Part shown: one piece after another, positions 35,827 to 44,675 of the stretch
How positions within the stretch are numbered: the stretch's first letter is position 1
Layout of the letters: every line of letters starts with the position of its first letter
Assembly (NCBI RefSeq): GCF_001941945.1
Contig: NZ_CP015584.1
Location: 186,001 to 250,000, forward strand
DNA length: 64,000 nt
Origin: Roseomonas gilardii
GTDB taxonomy: Bacteria; Pseudomonadota; Alphaproteobacteria; Acetobacterales; Acetobacteraceae
Reading direction: 5' to 3'
Program-made: the position numbers and the translations under genes
The notes under the pieces: generated by a model
Database searches by the model: none
Seen by the model: only the letters and a program-made list of their open reading frames with translations
Told to the model about the DNA's origin: nothing

Positions 35827-37470
35827 ATGAGTTTCGCCATGCAGGACATCGTCATCGGCGTGGATGTCGGCACGGGCAGCGCCCGGGCCGGTGCCTTCAC
35901 CCTGGACGGCAGGATGCTGGCCCAGGCCGTGCACCCGATCCGGCTCTGGCGGCCCCGGCCGGATTTCGCGCAGCAGTCCTCGGCGGATATCTGGTCCGCT
36001 GTCTGCTGGGTGGTGCGGGAAGTCCTGGCGGAGCGGACGGAGTTCCGTGTCCGTGGCATCGGCTTCGACGCCACCTGCTCGCTCGTGGTGCTGGACGCCG
36101 CTGGCGGGCCGGTTTCCGTCAGCCCGGATGGCGAGGCGGAGCAGGATGTCGTCGTCTGGATGGACCATCGCGCCGCGGCGGAAGCCGAGGCGATCAACGC
36201 GGACCCTCACGAGGTCCTGCGCCATGTCGGCGGCCGCATCTCGCTGGAGATGCAGGTGCCCAAGCTGCTCTGGCTCAAGCGCCATCTGCCGGGCTGCTGG
36301 CAGCGGGCGGCGCATTTCCTGGACCTGCCGGATTTCCTGACCTGGCGCGCCACCGGCAGCCTGACGCGCTCCCTCTGCTCCACCGTCTGCAAATGGACCT
36401 ATCGTGGCGAGGAAGGGCGTTGGGACGAGGGCTTCTTCCGGGTCATCGGCCTGGAGGATCTCGCGGAAGAGGGCTTCCGCCGCATCGGCACGGCGATCCT
36501 CCCGGTCGGCGCGCCCGTGCCGGGGGGACTCAGCCCCAGGGCTGCCGCCGAGCTGGGATTGCCGCCGGGCACGCCGGTCGGCACCTCGGCGATCGATGCC
36601 CATGCCGGGGGCCTGGGGGTGATCGGGGCCGCGCTGGATGGCGAGCCCCCGGATGCGGAGGCGCTGCGGCATCGCCTCGCCCTGGTGGGCGGGACGTCCT
36701 CCTGCCACATGGCCGTGTCGGAGACGCCGCGCTTCGTGCCTGGGATATGGGGCCCCTATTTCTCCGCCATGCAGCCGGGCCTCTGGCTGAACGAGGGCGG
36801 CCAATCGGCCACCGGAGCGCTGATCGACCATGTGATCACCGGGCACGCCGGCTATCCCACGCTGGCCGAAGCGGCGCGGCAGGCGGGGGTCACGGTCTAT
36901 CAGCGGCTGAACGAGCGCCTCGACGCGCTGGCGGCTCCCCTGCCCTTCCCCGCCCTGCTGACCGAGGGGCTGCACGTCATGCCGGACTTCCATGGCAACC
37001 GCTCGCCCCGTGCCGATGCCTCGCTGCGCGGCATGGTCTCGGGCCTGCGCCTTTCCGCGACGGAAGACGACCTGGCGCTGCTCTATCTCGCGACGATCCA
37101 GGCCATCGCCTATGGGACACGCCATATCGTCGAGGTGCTGAACGCCGAGGGCTATGCCATCGATACCGTGCTGGCCTGTGGCGGCGGCACGAAGAACCCG
37201 GTCTTCCTGCGGGAACATGCGGACGCCACCGGATGCCGGATCGTGCTGCCCGGGGAGCCGGAGGCGATCCTGCTGGGCGCCGCCATGCTCGGCGCCGTCG
37301 CGGGGAATGTGCAGGCCGATCTTCCGGCGGCCATGGCGGCGATGAGTCGCGCCGGCGGCACCATCGCGCCCTCATCCGACCCGGTGCAGCAATACCATGC
37401 CCGGAAATACGCCGTGTTCCAGCAGATGCATGCCGACCAGCTCCGCTATCGCCGACTCATGTCCGGTTGA
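35827..37470 (+). CDS. FGGY-family carbohydrate kinase
   Basis: Sugar kinase of 547 residues, of the pentulose (ribulokinase-like) branch. The N-terminal ATP-binding loop is in [20 protein letters not shown], the catalytic region contains [17 protein letters not shown] and the C-terminal lobe GGTSSCHM and [19 protein letters not shown]. The start may be 35827 or 35839. It lies nine bases after the DeoR gene, so it is co-expressed. It should phosphorylate the sugar imported by the 29536-34165 transporter before cleavage by DeoC. The combination suggests a pentulose or deoxypentose, but the substrate is unproven. Confidence 0.9.
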   Translation: MSFAMQDIVIGVDVGTGSARAGAFTLDGRMLAQAVHPIRLWRPRPDFAQQSSADIWSAVCWVVREVLAERTEFRVRGIGFDATCSLVVLDAAGGPVSVSPDGEAEQDVVVWMDHRAAAEAEAINADPHEVLRHVGGRISLEMQVPKLLWLKRHLPGCWQRAAHFLDLPDFLTWRATGSLTRSLCSTVCKWTYRGEEGRWDEGFFRVIGLEDLAEEGFRRIGTAILPVGAPVPGGLSPRAAAELGLPPGTPVGTSAIDAHAGGLGVIGAALDGEPPDAEALRHRLALVGGTSSCHMAVSETPRFVPGIWGPYFSAMQPGLWLNEGGQSATGALIDHVITGHAGYPTLAEAARQAGVTVYQRLNERLDALAAPLPFPALLTEGLHVMPDFHGNRSPRADASLRGMVSGLRLSATEDDLALLYLATIQAIAYGTRHIVEVLNAEGYAIDTVLACGGGTKNPVFLREHADATGCRIVLPGEPEAILLGAAMLGAVAGNVQADLPAAMAAMSRAGGTIAPSSDPVQQYHARKYAVFQQMHADQLRYRRLMSG

Positions 37471-37491
37471 TGGCGGCGAGCGCGTGGTGCG

Positions 37492-37851
37492 TCAGAAGAC
37501 GGTGCTGCCGACCGGCACGTCGGAGCGAGGCGAAAGGACGATCACCTCCCCCTTCGTGTTGCGCGCGCCGAGGATCAGGATCTGCGACGAGAAGCCGGCG
37601 ATGTTGCGCGGCGCGAAGTTGCAGATGCACACGACGCTGCTGCCCACGAGTTCGTCCGGCGCATAGCTCGTGATCTGCGCGCTGGACCAGCGGATGCCGA
37701 GATCGCCCAGATCGACGGCGACCTTGTAGGACGGGTTGCGCGCACGCGGGAAGGGTTGCACCTCGACGACCCGGCCGACGCGGATGTCGAGCTTCGCGAA
37801 ATCGTCGTATTCGGCCAGCGGCCTGGCCTCGGCCTGCGCGGCATCGGTCAT
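37492..37851 (-). CDS. csaA: CsaA-like tRNA-binding protein
   Basis: Single-domain protein of 119 residues with the EMAP-II/MetRS C-terminal tRNA-binding fold: FAKLDIRVGRVVEVQPFPRA, SYAPDELVGSSVVCICNFAP and ends GSTVF. CsaA proteins are about 110 residues and act as export-related chaperones or tRNA-structure binders. The ATG at 37851 is the best start. Monocistronic and convergent with the kinase gene. Confidence 0.88.
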   Translation of the reverse strand: MTDAAQAEARPLAEYDDFAKLDIRVGRVVEVQPFPRARNPSYKVAVDLGDLGIRWSSAQITSYAPDELVGSSVVCICNFAPRNIAGFSSQILILGARNTKGEVIVLSPRSDVPVGSTVF

Positions 37852-37931
37852 GGGGGTTCCTCTTGTCCGGGCCGGGGCGCGGCCGCCGGCCATGCCCCGG
37901 GATCGTCTGGAATTCGCTCGGAGAAAGCGGT

Positions 37932-38666
37932 TCAGCCGCGAAGCTGTTCCTGATGCGCCTTGACCAGATCGGCCATGCTGTTGAACTGGAAATCCACGTG
38001 CGGCATCGTGCCGGGGTTCATGGTCGCGCCGAAGCCCTGGTCCTTGTGGCGGCGATAGATCCAGCAGGAGGCCAGGCCGAACTCGTTCGCCGGCTTATGG
38101 TCGTGGAACATGCTCTCGGCCGTATGCAGGATCTGCTCCCTGCCGATCGTCTCGCCACCCAGCCCGGCGCCGAGGCGCTGGAGCATGTACTCGAAGTTCC
38201 GCGGGCTCGGCTTGTAGGAGCCAGCATCCTCGGCGGTGATGATCGCGTCGAAGGTCACCTGCAGGCGCCTGTTGCTGGCGGCGAAGCTGGCATTGTCCAC
38301 GTTGGACAGGATCACCAGCTTGTAGAACTTCTTCAGGTACTGCAGCGCGCCGGGCGAATCCTCGAAGGCCGGCCAGTTGCCGACGGACCGCCCGTAGGCC
38401 ACGCATTCCTCCAGGGTGACCGGCACGCCCCATTGCTCCGCCAGCCGCTTGTAGACGATCGCGAGCAGCTCGGCATAGGGACGGGCCGGTGTCTGGATCT
38501 GCTGGGTGGATTCGTGGAAGGCATGCGCCTCCAGGATCTCGTTGCGGCCGAGGGGGCGGCCGACCTTCGCGGTCAGCGGCCGCAGGCCCTCGATCATGCC
38601 GCTTTCCCAGTCGATCAGGGTTCCGTAGCAGTCGAAGGTGAGAACCTTGAAGTCGGTAAGGCGCAT
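37932..38666 (-). CDS. HAD-superfamily hydrolase, type II haloacid dehalogenase-like
   Basis: Enzyme of 244 residues. HAD motif I nucleophile Asp12 is in TFDCYGTLIDWE, motif II Ser121-Asn122 in LVILSNVDNASF, motif III Lys152 in SYKPSPRNFEYML and the acidic motif IV in FHDHKPANEFG. This pattern is typical of L-2-haloacid dehalogenase-like proteins, though many members are phosphatases of unknown substrate. The start at 38666 was chosen for homology (MRLTDFKVLTFDCYGTLIDW). It is divergent from the Lrp regulator gene. Confidence 0.87.
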   Translation of the reverse strand: MRLTDFKVLTFDCYGTLIDWESGMIEGLRPLTAKVGRPLGRNEILEAHAFHESTQQIQTPARPYAELLAIVYKRLAEQWGVPVTLEECVAYGRSVGNWPAFEDSPGALQYLKKFYKLVILSNVDNASFAASNRRLQVTFDAIITAEDAGSYKPSPRNFEYMLQRLGAGLGGETIGREQILHTAESMFHDHKPANEFGLASCWIYRRHKDQGFGATMNPGTMPHVDFQFNSMADLVKAHQEQLRG

Positions 38667-38980
38667 GGGAAAGCATCTCCTGCTGAACGGCGAGGGCGTC
38701 CGATACCCCGAGGATAGCCCGGCCGGGCTGCAATGAATCACCAGCCGCACCCCCCGGCCCCCGCAGATATCGCGGCGGAGCGCAGGTGTCGCGGCATCAT
38801 TCGCTGCGCGGCACTCCGCTCCGGCGGATATCCGGCAGTCACCGGGGCGCGGAACGGGCCGCCTTGCCGCCTCCGGCCGGTCGGGTTGCGCTTGGCAAGG
38901 CGCCTCTCTAATGTCGCACCGAGTTCGACGGTCGGCTGTGCCTGGCCCACTCGACAGGAAGCCACTCCCGGACGGCATAC
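38667..38980. other. Divergent intergenic region HAD / Lrp
   Basis: Some 314 bases between divergent genes. No gene, clear promoter or repeat could be assigned. Confidence 0.5.
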
Positions 38981-39478
38981 ATGGCGCCAGGCACTCCAAA
39001 GCTGGACCGCATCGACCTGAACATCCTGTCCTGCCTGCAGCAGAACGGCCGCATCACCAACCTGGACCTGGCCGGCCAGGTGGGACTCTCCCCCAGCCCC
39101 TGCCTGATGCGTGTGAAGCGGCTGGAGAAGGCCGGCTACATCACCGGCTATGGCGCGCATATCGGCATCCAGAAGCTCGGCGACACAGTGACCATCTTCA
39201 CCGAGGTCACCCTCTCCGACCACCGGAGCAGCGATTTCGTGCGGTTCGAGACGCGTATCCGCTCGATCAACGAGGTCATCGAGTGCCATCTCGTAAGCGG
39301 AGGCTATGACTACCTCCTGAAGTTCATGGCGCGCTCCATCCAGCACTACCAGGACACGATGGAGTATGTGCTCTCCCTGAACATCGGCGTGGAGAAGTAC
39401 TTCTCCTACATCGTCATCAAGTCGGTCTTCTCGAAGCCGCTGCCGGATCTGCAGACGTTCTTCTCCGCCGCCGAGTGA
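38981..39478 (+). CDS. Lrp/AsnC family transcriptional regulator
   Basis: Regulator of 165 residues. Helix-turn-helix at about 20-45 (NGRITNLDLAGQVGLSPSPC), followed by the RAM ligand-binding domain (ECHLVSGGYDYLLKFMARSI). Typical length for the family. Targets are not evident; neighbouring genes are a HAD hydrolase (divergent) and a LysR regulator (convergent). Confidence 0.92.
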   Translation: MAPGTPKLDRIDLNILSCLQQNGRITNLDLAGQVGLSPSPCLMRVKRLEKAGYITGYGAHIGIQKLGDTVTIFTEVTLSDHRSSDFVRFETRIRSINEVIECHLVSGGYDYLLKFMARSIQHYQDTMEYVLSLNIGVEKYFSYIVIKSVFSKPLPDLQTFFSAAE

Positions 39479-39492
39479 TGCCGCCCCCGGCA

Positions 39493-40398
39493 TCAGCCTT
39501 GCATCCTGGCCTGCTCCTCCAGCACCGCGAGGAAGGCCTGCGCGGCAGGTGAGAGGCTCCGCCTGGGCTGGGTGACGACGCCGATCTGCCGCCGCATCAC
39601 CGGCCGTTCGAGCCGGCGCCAGACCAGGTCGATCCGCCCCAGCAGCGGCATCGTCAGCCGCGGCAGGGCGGTGATGCCCAGCCCCGACGCGACCAGATGC
39701 CCGGTGGTGCCCAGGAAGGCGCAGCCGTAGAGCGGCGGGATCGCCAGGCCGGCCTGGAGGAAGGCCGCATCGGTCATCTGCCGGACGCTGCTCCCCGGTG
39801 CCATGGCCACGAAGGGCCTGCCCTCGAAGACCGACCAGGGCAGAGGCGAGTCCTCGCCCGCCAGCGCCTCGCCGGGGCGGCAGACCAGGCCGAACTCGTC
39901 CGACACCAGGGGCCGGTAGGACAGCACCGTTTGCGGGCCGGGCCGGATCGTCAGCCCGATATCGGCGCGGCCCTCGGTCACCGCATCCAGCACGGAGCCC
40001 GAGAGGCCGTCCAGAACCGCCACCTCCACCTCCGCATGCCCCTGGCGGTACCGCGCGATGGCGGGCGGCAGCAGGACCGCGGCGATGGAAGGCAAGGCCG
40101 CCACCGCGACACGCCCGCGCCGGCCCTCGATGAAGCGGGCCAGTTCGCTGAAGGATCTGTCGAACTCCGCCACCAGACGTTCCGCGATGGGGAGCAGATC
40201 CTGCCCGGCCGGCGTCAGAGCCACGCTGCGGGTCGTGCGGTCGAACAGCCGCGCGCCGATGGCCTCCTCCATCTGCTGCACCATGCGGCTGAGCGCCGGC
40301 TGCGACACGCCCGACTGCCGCGCGGCCTCGCTGAAGCTGCCGGCGCGGGCGAGCCGCAGGAAGGCGGAAAGCTGCTGGAGGCTCGGATTTATGCGCAT
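39493..40398 (-). CDS. LysR family transcriptional regulator
   Basis: Regulator of 301 residues with an N-terminal winged helix (GSFSEAARQSGVSQPALSRM, 21-40) and an effector-binding domain. It is divergent to the CitMHS-AtuA unit, the usual position for a LysR activator of a catabolic operon. The intergenic region (40399-40492) contains AT-rich ATAGATATATAG and the palindrome TCGTC-ATA-GACGA. Confidence 0.93.
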   Translation of the reverse strand: MRINPSLQQLSAFLRLARAGSFSEAARQSGVSQPALSRMVQQMEEAIGARLFDRTTRSVALTPAGQDLLPIAERLVAEFDRSFSELARFIEGRRGRVAVAALPSIAAVLLPPAIARYRQGHAEVEVAVLDGLSGSVLDAVTEGRADIGLTIRPGPQTVLSYRPLVSDEFGLVCRPGEALAGEDSPLPWSVFEGRPFVAMAPGSSVRQMTDAAFLQAGLAIPPLYGCAFLGTTGHLVASGLGITALPRLTMPLLGRIDLVWRRLERPVMRRQIGVVTQPRRSLSPAAQAFLAVLEEQARMQG

Positions 40399-40429
40399 GG
40401 GTTATAGATATATAGGTTGCCTTCGTCAT

Positions 40430-40442
40430 TCGTCATAGACGA
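40430..40442. promoter_or_regulatory. Palindrome in the LysR/CitMHS intergenic region
   Basis: TCGTC-ATA-GACGA, perfect 5-bp arms, with a direct copy of CGTCAT just upstream (40424-40429). Candidate LysR recognition element. The adjoining AT-rich stretch 40401-40415 probably contains the divergent promoters. Confidence 0.4.
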
Positions 40443-40492
40443 TTGCTTCGCCATGGACCGCCCCCCTTGAGAATGGCGGCCTGAGAGGAAGC

Positions 40493-41860
40493 ATGCTGGC
40501 CATCTTGGGCTTCGCGACGATCGCGGCATTCCTGTTCGCCATCATGACCAGGCGCATGTCCGTGCTGGTCGCCCTCATCCTCATCCCCACCGTCGCCGGG
40601 CTGCTCGCCGGCGCAGGACCGGAACTGGGCAAGATGATGCTCGACGGCATCGCCCGGGTCGCGCCGGTCGGGGTGATGATCATCTTCGCCGTGCTGTATT
40701 TCGGCCTGATGCTCGATGTCGGCCTGTTCGACCCGATGATCCGGCGCCTGCTGCGCTTCGTGAAGGGCGATCCGCTGAAGGTCGTGCTCGCGACCGCGAT
40801 CCTCACCATGGCCGTCTCGCTCGACGGCGATGGCGCCACCACCTTCCTCATCACGGTCTCGGCGATGCTGCCGCTGTACCAGCGGCTCGGCATGGACCGG
40901 CTGGTGCTTTCGGGTGTCGTCGCCCTTGGCGCCGGGGTGATGAACATCCTCCCCTGGGGTGGGCCCACGGTGCGCGCCATGGCGGCGCTGAAGGCCGATT
41001 CCTCCGCCATCTTCAACCCCGTGGTGCCTGCCATGCTGGCCGGCATCGCCTGGGTGCTCGTGGTCGCCTATGTCCTGGGGCGGCGGGAACGGGCCCGCCT
41101 CGGCGTTGCCACGCTCGATGCCCTGCCGGCCACCGCTCCGCGCCCCGCCTCGCTTTCCGCCGCCGTGCCCGGAGCCGGGGAGGACATGTCCGACCGGATA
41201 GCCGATGCCAAGGCGGGCGAGCGCAGGATCGCGCTCGAACGGCCCTGGCTGTTCTGGTTCAACACCGCCCTGACCGTCGTCCTGATCGCGGCGCTGCTGA
41301 TGTCGCTGCTGCCGCTGCCGATCCTCTTCGTGCTGGCCTTCGCCATCGCCCTGCCGGTCAACTACCCGGGCTGGGAGGAGCAGCAGAAGCACCTGGTGTC
41401 CCATGCCGGCAGTGTCGTGACCGTCTCCACCATGATCTTCGCCGCCGGCATCTTCACCGGTGTCCTGACCGGCACGAAGATGATCGAGGCGATGGCGGGC
41501 GCCGCGGTCTCGGTGATCCCGGAAAGCCTGGCGGGCTACCTGCCCCTGATCGTGGCGGTGACCAGCATGCCGCTCAGCCTGGTCTTCACCCCGGACGCCT
41601 ATTACTTCGGCGTGCTGCCGGTGCTGGCGCAGGCTGCGGCGAGCTTCGGCGTCGATCCGGTCCTGATCGGCCGCGGCGCCATCCTCGGCCAGATGACGAC
41701 CGGCTTCCCGCTGAGTCCCCTCACCGCCTCGACCTTCATCCTGGTCGGCCTGAGCGGGGTCAATCTCGGGGACCATCAGCGCTTCATCTTTCCCTGGGCT
41801 TTCGGGACCACGCTGGTGATGACTGCGGTCGCCCTGGCGACCGGCGTCCTCCTGGGATGA
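40493..41860 (+). CDS. CitMHS family transporter
   Basis: Secondary transporter of 455 residues with about eleven to twelve helices, citrate-Mg2+/Ca2+:H+ symporter family. Signature segments are VSLDGDGATTFLITVSAMLP, GAGVMNILPWGGPTVRAMAA and SLVFTPDAYYFGVLPVLAQA. RBS GAGAGGAAGC precedes the ATG. The family takes up citrate or related tricarboxylates complexed with a divalent metal. It is followed by AtuA-type genes, so the substrate may be degraded by them. Confidence 0.9.
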   Translation: MLAILGFATIAAFLFAIMTRRMSVLVALILIPTVAGLLAGAGPELGKMMLDGIARVAPVGVMIIFAVLYFGLMLDVGLFDPMIRRLLRFVKGDPLKVVLATAILTMAVSLDGDGATTFLITVSAMLPLYQRLGMDRLVLSGVVALGAGVMNILPWGGPTVRAMAALKADSSAIFNPVVPAMLAGIAWVLVVAYVLGRRERARLGVATLDALPATAPRPASLSAAVPGAGEDMSDRIADAKAGERRIALERPWLFWFNTALTVVLIAALLMSLLPLPILFVLAFAIALPVNYPGWEEQQKHLVSHAGSVVTVSTMIFAAGIFTGVLTGTKMIEAMAGAAVSVIPESLAGYLPLIVAVTSMPLSLVFTPDAYYFGVLPVLAQAAASFGVDPVLIGRGAILGQMTTGFPLSPLTASTFILVGLSGVNLGDHQRFIFPWAFGTTLVMTAVALATGVLLG

Positions 41861-41901
41861 GGCCCATCACCGGCGCAGGCCGCCATGCGGAGAAAGGTTC
41901 C

Positions 41902-43242
41902 ATGAAGACAGTCAGGATCGGCGCGGGCGCGGGCTTCTCCGGCGACCGCATCGAACCGGCGGTGGAGGTGGCCGAGCGGGGCGGGGTGCGTTACCTCGTC
42001 TTCGAGTGCCTGGCCGAGCGTACCATCGCCCTCGCCCAGCAGGCGCGGATGAAGGACCCCGCGCAGGGCTACGACCCGCTCCTGGCCGAACGGATGCGGG
42101 CGGTGCTCGGCATCTGCCGCGCCCGGGGCATCACGGTCATCACCAACATGGGCGCGGCCAATCCGGTCGCCGCCGCCCGGAAGGTCGTGGAGGTCGCGCG
42201 CGGCCTCGGGCTGTCCGGGCTGCGTGTCGCGGCGGTGACCGGCGACGACGTGCTCGGCGCCGTGCGGGCGGGCGACCACAGGCTCGACGAGACGGGCGAG
42301 ACCGTCGCCTCGCTCGGCAACCGGCTGGTCTCCGCCAATGCCTATCTCGGCGCCGGCCCGATCGTGGAAGCATTGGCGGGCGGTGCCGATGTCGTCGTCA
42401 CCGGCCGCGCCGCGGACCCGGCCATGTTCCTGGCGCCGCTGGTGCATGAATTCGGCTGGTCCATGGAGGACTGGACACGTCTCGGGCAGGGCACCCTCGT
42501 CGGGCACCTGCTGGAATGCGCGGGGCAGATCACCGGCGGCTACTTCGCCGACCCGGGCCGCAAGGACGTGCCGGACCTGGCGCGGCTCGGCTTCCCGATC
42601 GCCGAGGTGTCGGCGGACGGCACGGCCGTGATCGGCAAGGTGGCGGGTTCGGGCGGCATGGTGACCGCCGCCACCTGCAAGGAACAGTTGCTCTATGAGG
42701 TGCATGATCCCGCCCGCTACCTGCAGCCGGATGTCGTGGCCGATTTTTCCGGTGTCCGGGTGACGGAGGACGGGCCGGACAGGGTGCGCATCGAGGGCGG
42801 CGATGGCCGGCCCCGGACGGGCATGCTGAAGGTCTCGGTGGGCTATGTGGACAGCTATGTCGGCGAGGGACAGATCTCCTATGCCGGGCCGGGTGCCGTG
42901 GCGCGCGGGCGGCTGGCGCTGGAGATCGTCGCCGAGCGGCTGCGGATGACGGGCGTGCAAACGAGCGAGACCCGCTTCGACCTGATCGGCGTCGACTCCA
43001 TCCTCGGGGCGAAGCCCGCGGCGGAGGCGGCAGAGCCGCGCGAGGTCAGGGTCAGGGTCGTCGGCCGGACCGACAGCATGGCGGAAGCCATCCGCATCGG
43101 GAACGAGGTGGAATCCCTCTATCTCAACGGACCGGCGAGCGGCGGTGGGGTGACGAAATCGGCACGGGAGGTCGTCGGCATCCGTTCCTGCCTCATCCCC
43201 GAAGCCGCGGCCGTCCCGCAGATCACCTGGGTGGAGGCATAG
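41902..43242 (+). CDS. AtuA family (DUF1446) protein
   Basis: Protein of 446 residues in the acyclic-terpene-utilisation AtuA/DUF1446 family: RIGAGAGFSGDRIEPAVEVA, GITVITNMGAANPVAAARKV, GADVVVTGRAADPAMFLAPL and ECAGQITGGYFADPG are characteristic. The biochemical role of the family is not settled, and members occur far from terpene pathways. The ATG at 41902 has an AGAAAGG ribosome-binding site; an ATG at 41857 overlapping the transporter stop is an alternative. Next to the CitMHS transporter, it probably acts on a carboxylate. Confidence 0.82.
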   Translation: MKTVRIGAGAGFSGDRIEPAVEVAERGGVRYLVFECLAERTIALAQQARMKDPAQGYDPLLAERMRAVLGICRARGITVITNMGAANPVAAARKVVEVARGLGLSGLRVAAVTGDDVLGAVRAGDHRLDETGETVASLGNRLVSANAYLGAGPIVEALAGGADVVVTGRAADPAMFLAPLVHEFGWSMEDWTRLGQGTLVGHLLECAGQITGGYFADPGRKDVPDLARLGFPIAEVSADGTAVIGKVAGSGGMVTAATCKEQLLYEVHDPARYLQPDVVADFSGVRVTEDGPDRVRIEGGDGRPRTGMLKVSVGYVDSYVGEGQISYAGPGAVARGRLALEIVAERLRMTGVQTSETRFDLIGVDSILGAKPAAEAAEPREVRVRVVGRTDSMAEAIRIGNEVESLYLNGPASGGGVTKSAREVVGIRSCLIPEAAAVPQITWVEA

Positions 43243-43244
43243 CC

Positions 43245-43565
43245 ATGATCCTGCGCGAACTCGCTCATGCCCGCACGGGCGATAAGGGCGACATTTCCTG
43301 CATCTCCGTCATCGCCTATGACATGGCCGACTATCCCCGGCTGGCCCGGGCGGTGACGGCGGAGCGCGTGGCGGCGCATTTCGCCGGCATCGCGAAGGGT
43401 CCGGTGCGGCGCCACGAGCTGCCCGGGATCGGGGCGCTGAACTTCGTCCTGGAAGGTGCGCTGGGCGGTGGCGTCACGCGGTCCCTCGCCCTCGACGCGC
43501 ATGGCAAGTGCCTTGCATCCCTGATGCTGGAACTGGACATCCCGGCCGATCCCGAACCCCTTTGA
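43245..43565 (+). CDS. Small AtuA-related protein
   Basis: Protein of 106 residues (LRELAHARTGDKGDISCISV ... LNFVLEGALGGGVTRSLALD) that corresponds to the C-terminal ferredoxin-fold domain found fused to AtuA in some organisms. It starts two bases after the AtuA stop, so the two surely form one complex or enzyme. Function otherwise unknown. Confidence 0.8.
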   Translation: MILRELAHARTGDKGDISCISVIAYDMADYPRLARAVTAERVAAHFAGIAKGPVRRHELPGIGALNFVLEGALGGGVTRSLALDAHGKCLASLMLELDIPADPEPL

Positions 43566-43566
43566 A

Positions 43567-43597
43567 CCGGGTACGGCGCACAAGGTCCCATACCCGG
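43567..43597 (+). terminator. Hairpin after the AtuA pair
   Basis: CCGGGTA...TACCCGG, perfect 7-bp stem with a 17-base loop immediately after the stop codon. No T tract; weak candidate. Confidence 0.35.
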
Positions 43598-43620
43598 AAC
43601 CCTTGCCCCGTGATTTCCAT

Positions 43621-43645
43621 CATAGTAACTCCATAAGACACTATG
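43621..43645. promoter_or_regulatory. Inverted repeat before the acetyltransferase gene
   Basis: CATAGT-N13-ACTATG, perfect 6-bp arms, ending 17 bases before the ATG at 43663. Local sequence is AT-richer than the surroundings. Candidate operator, function unknown. Confidence 0.35.
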
Positions 43646-43662
43646 GTAACAATCTGGAGGCT

Positions 43663-44172
43663 ATGGTGGAGATCCGCGACGCCCGTCCCGAAGACATCCC
43701 GGGCATCACCGACATCTACAACCACGCGGTCGCGAACACGACGGCCATCTGGAACGAGACACCGGTGGACGTCGCCAACCGTGTCGCGTGGCATGCCGAC
43801 CGGCAACGCCTCGGCTATCCCGTGCTGGTCGCCACCGAGGACGGGCAGGTGCTGGGTTATGCCTCGTTCGGGGACTGGCGGTCCTTCGAGGGCTATCGCC
43901 ACACGGTGGAGCACTCCGTCTATGTCCGGGTGGACCAGCGGGGCCGGGGCATCGGGGAGAACCTGATGCGCGCCCTCGTCGAGCGGGCGCGGAAGATCGG
44001 GAAGCATGTCATGGTCGCGGGGATCGAAGCCGGGAATGCGGGTTCGATCCGGCTGCACGAGAAGCTCGGCTTCCTTCAGGTCGGCAGGCTGCCGGAGGTC
44101 GGCACGAAATTCGGCGGATGGCTGGACCTGGTCTTCATGCAGCTCACGCTCGACACCCGCGAGGTTCCATAG
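43663..44172 (+). CDS. GNAT acetyltransferase, phosphinothricin-type
   Basis: Enzyme of 169 residues. The TVEHSVYVRVDQRGRGIGEN segment (81-100) contains Glu83 and the acetyl-CoA loop QRGRGIG typical of phosphinothricin/methionine-sulfoximine N-acetyltransferases (Pat/MddA-like). The closing segment KLGFLQVGRLPEVGTKFGGW is also typical. Many such proteins detoxify amino-acid analogues. The ATG at 43663 is preceded by TGGAGG. A 20-residue longer start exists but lacks support. Confidence 0.88.
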   Translation: MVEIRDARPEDIPGITDIYNHAVANTTAIWNETPVDVANRVAWHADRQRLGYPVLVATEDGQVLGYASFGDWRSFEGYRHTVEHSVYVRVDQRGRGIGENLMRALVERARKIGKHVMVAGIEAGNAGSIRLHEKLGFLQVGRLPEVGTKFGGWLDLVFMQLTLDTREVP

Positions 44173-44236
44173 GACCGTTGCTTGCGCCGCAGCGCCCCGC
44201 CATATGTTCCTTTCGGCCTTTCGGCGGCGAGCGGGG

Positions 44237-44479
44237 TCAGTCCACCAGCAGGCGCCGGACATCGGCGCCGTCCGCCCGCTCGCCGGTGAACAGGGCCGCG
44301 GGCCGCTTGAGGACCAGGTAGCCGCTGCGTTCCAGGTGGCGGATCAGCCAGGCGGCCATGAAATCGGGATTCTCCCGGCGTTCGGGCGTCAGCGGCTGAC
44401 CGCGCTCGTCGCGCTGCAGGGCATAGCGAAGGGACCGGGCAAGGTCATCGGGCTTGGTCGGGGTCAGGGCATCGCTCAT
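44237..44479 (-). CDS. Small hypothetical protein, probably SOS-regulated
   Basis: An 80-residue soluble, charged protein (TPTKPDDLARSLRYALQRDE ... DFMAAWLIRHLERSGYLVLK) with no recognised domain. No signal or membrane segment. Its start is 23 bases downstream of a perfect GTTC-N7-GTTC element on its own strand, the LexA-box form of alphaproteobacteria, placing it in the predicted SOS regulon. A central amphipathic helix (residues 37-52) is likely. Function unknown. Confidence 0.7.
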   Translation of the reverse strand: MSDALTPTKPDDLARSLRYALQRDERGQPLTPERRENPDFMAAWLIRHLERSGYLVLKRPAALFTGERADGADVRRLLVD

Positions 44480-44501
44480 GGCCGCAGGTTAGACCAAACG
44501 A

Positions 44502-44516
44502 GAACGATTCGTGAAC
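44502..44516 (-). promoter_or_regulatory. LexA-type SOS box
   Basis: Reads GTTCACGAATCGTTC on the minus strand, an exact GTTC-N7-GTTC match to the alphaproteobacterial LexA box, 23 bases before the start of the 80-residue gene. It lies where -35 and spacer elements are expected. Confidence 0.7.
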
Positions 44517-44579
44517 ATCAAAGCGGCCCGCGGTCGGCATCGACATGAAGGCACCTGCTGGGAGATGGCGTGAGGAACC

Positions 44580-44611
44580 GCGGCGAGCATCCTTGGACGG
44601 ATGCTCGCCGC
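44580..44611. terminator. Strong hairpin, transcription terminator candidate
   Basis: GCGGCGAGCATCC-TTGGAC-GGATGCTCGCCGC, perfect 13-bp stem with a 6-base loop. It is 64 bases past the end of the dioxygenase gene in its direction and probably ends the organosulfur operon. No T tract. Confidence 0.65.
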
Positions 44612-44675
44612 ATGTGCCGGCTCCCCTGCCCTCCTCCCTCCCGACGGCGACGATGTCTTCGCGCGGGCCGGTCGG

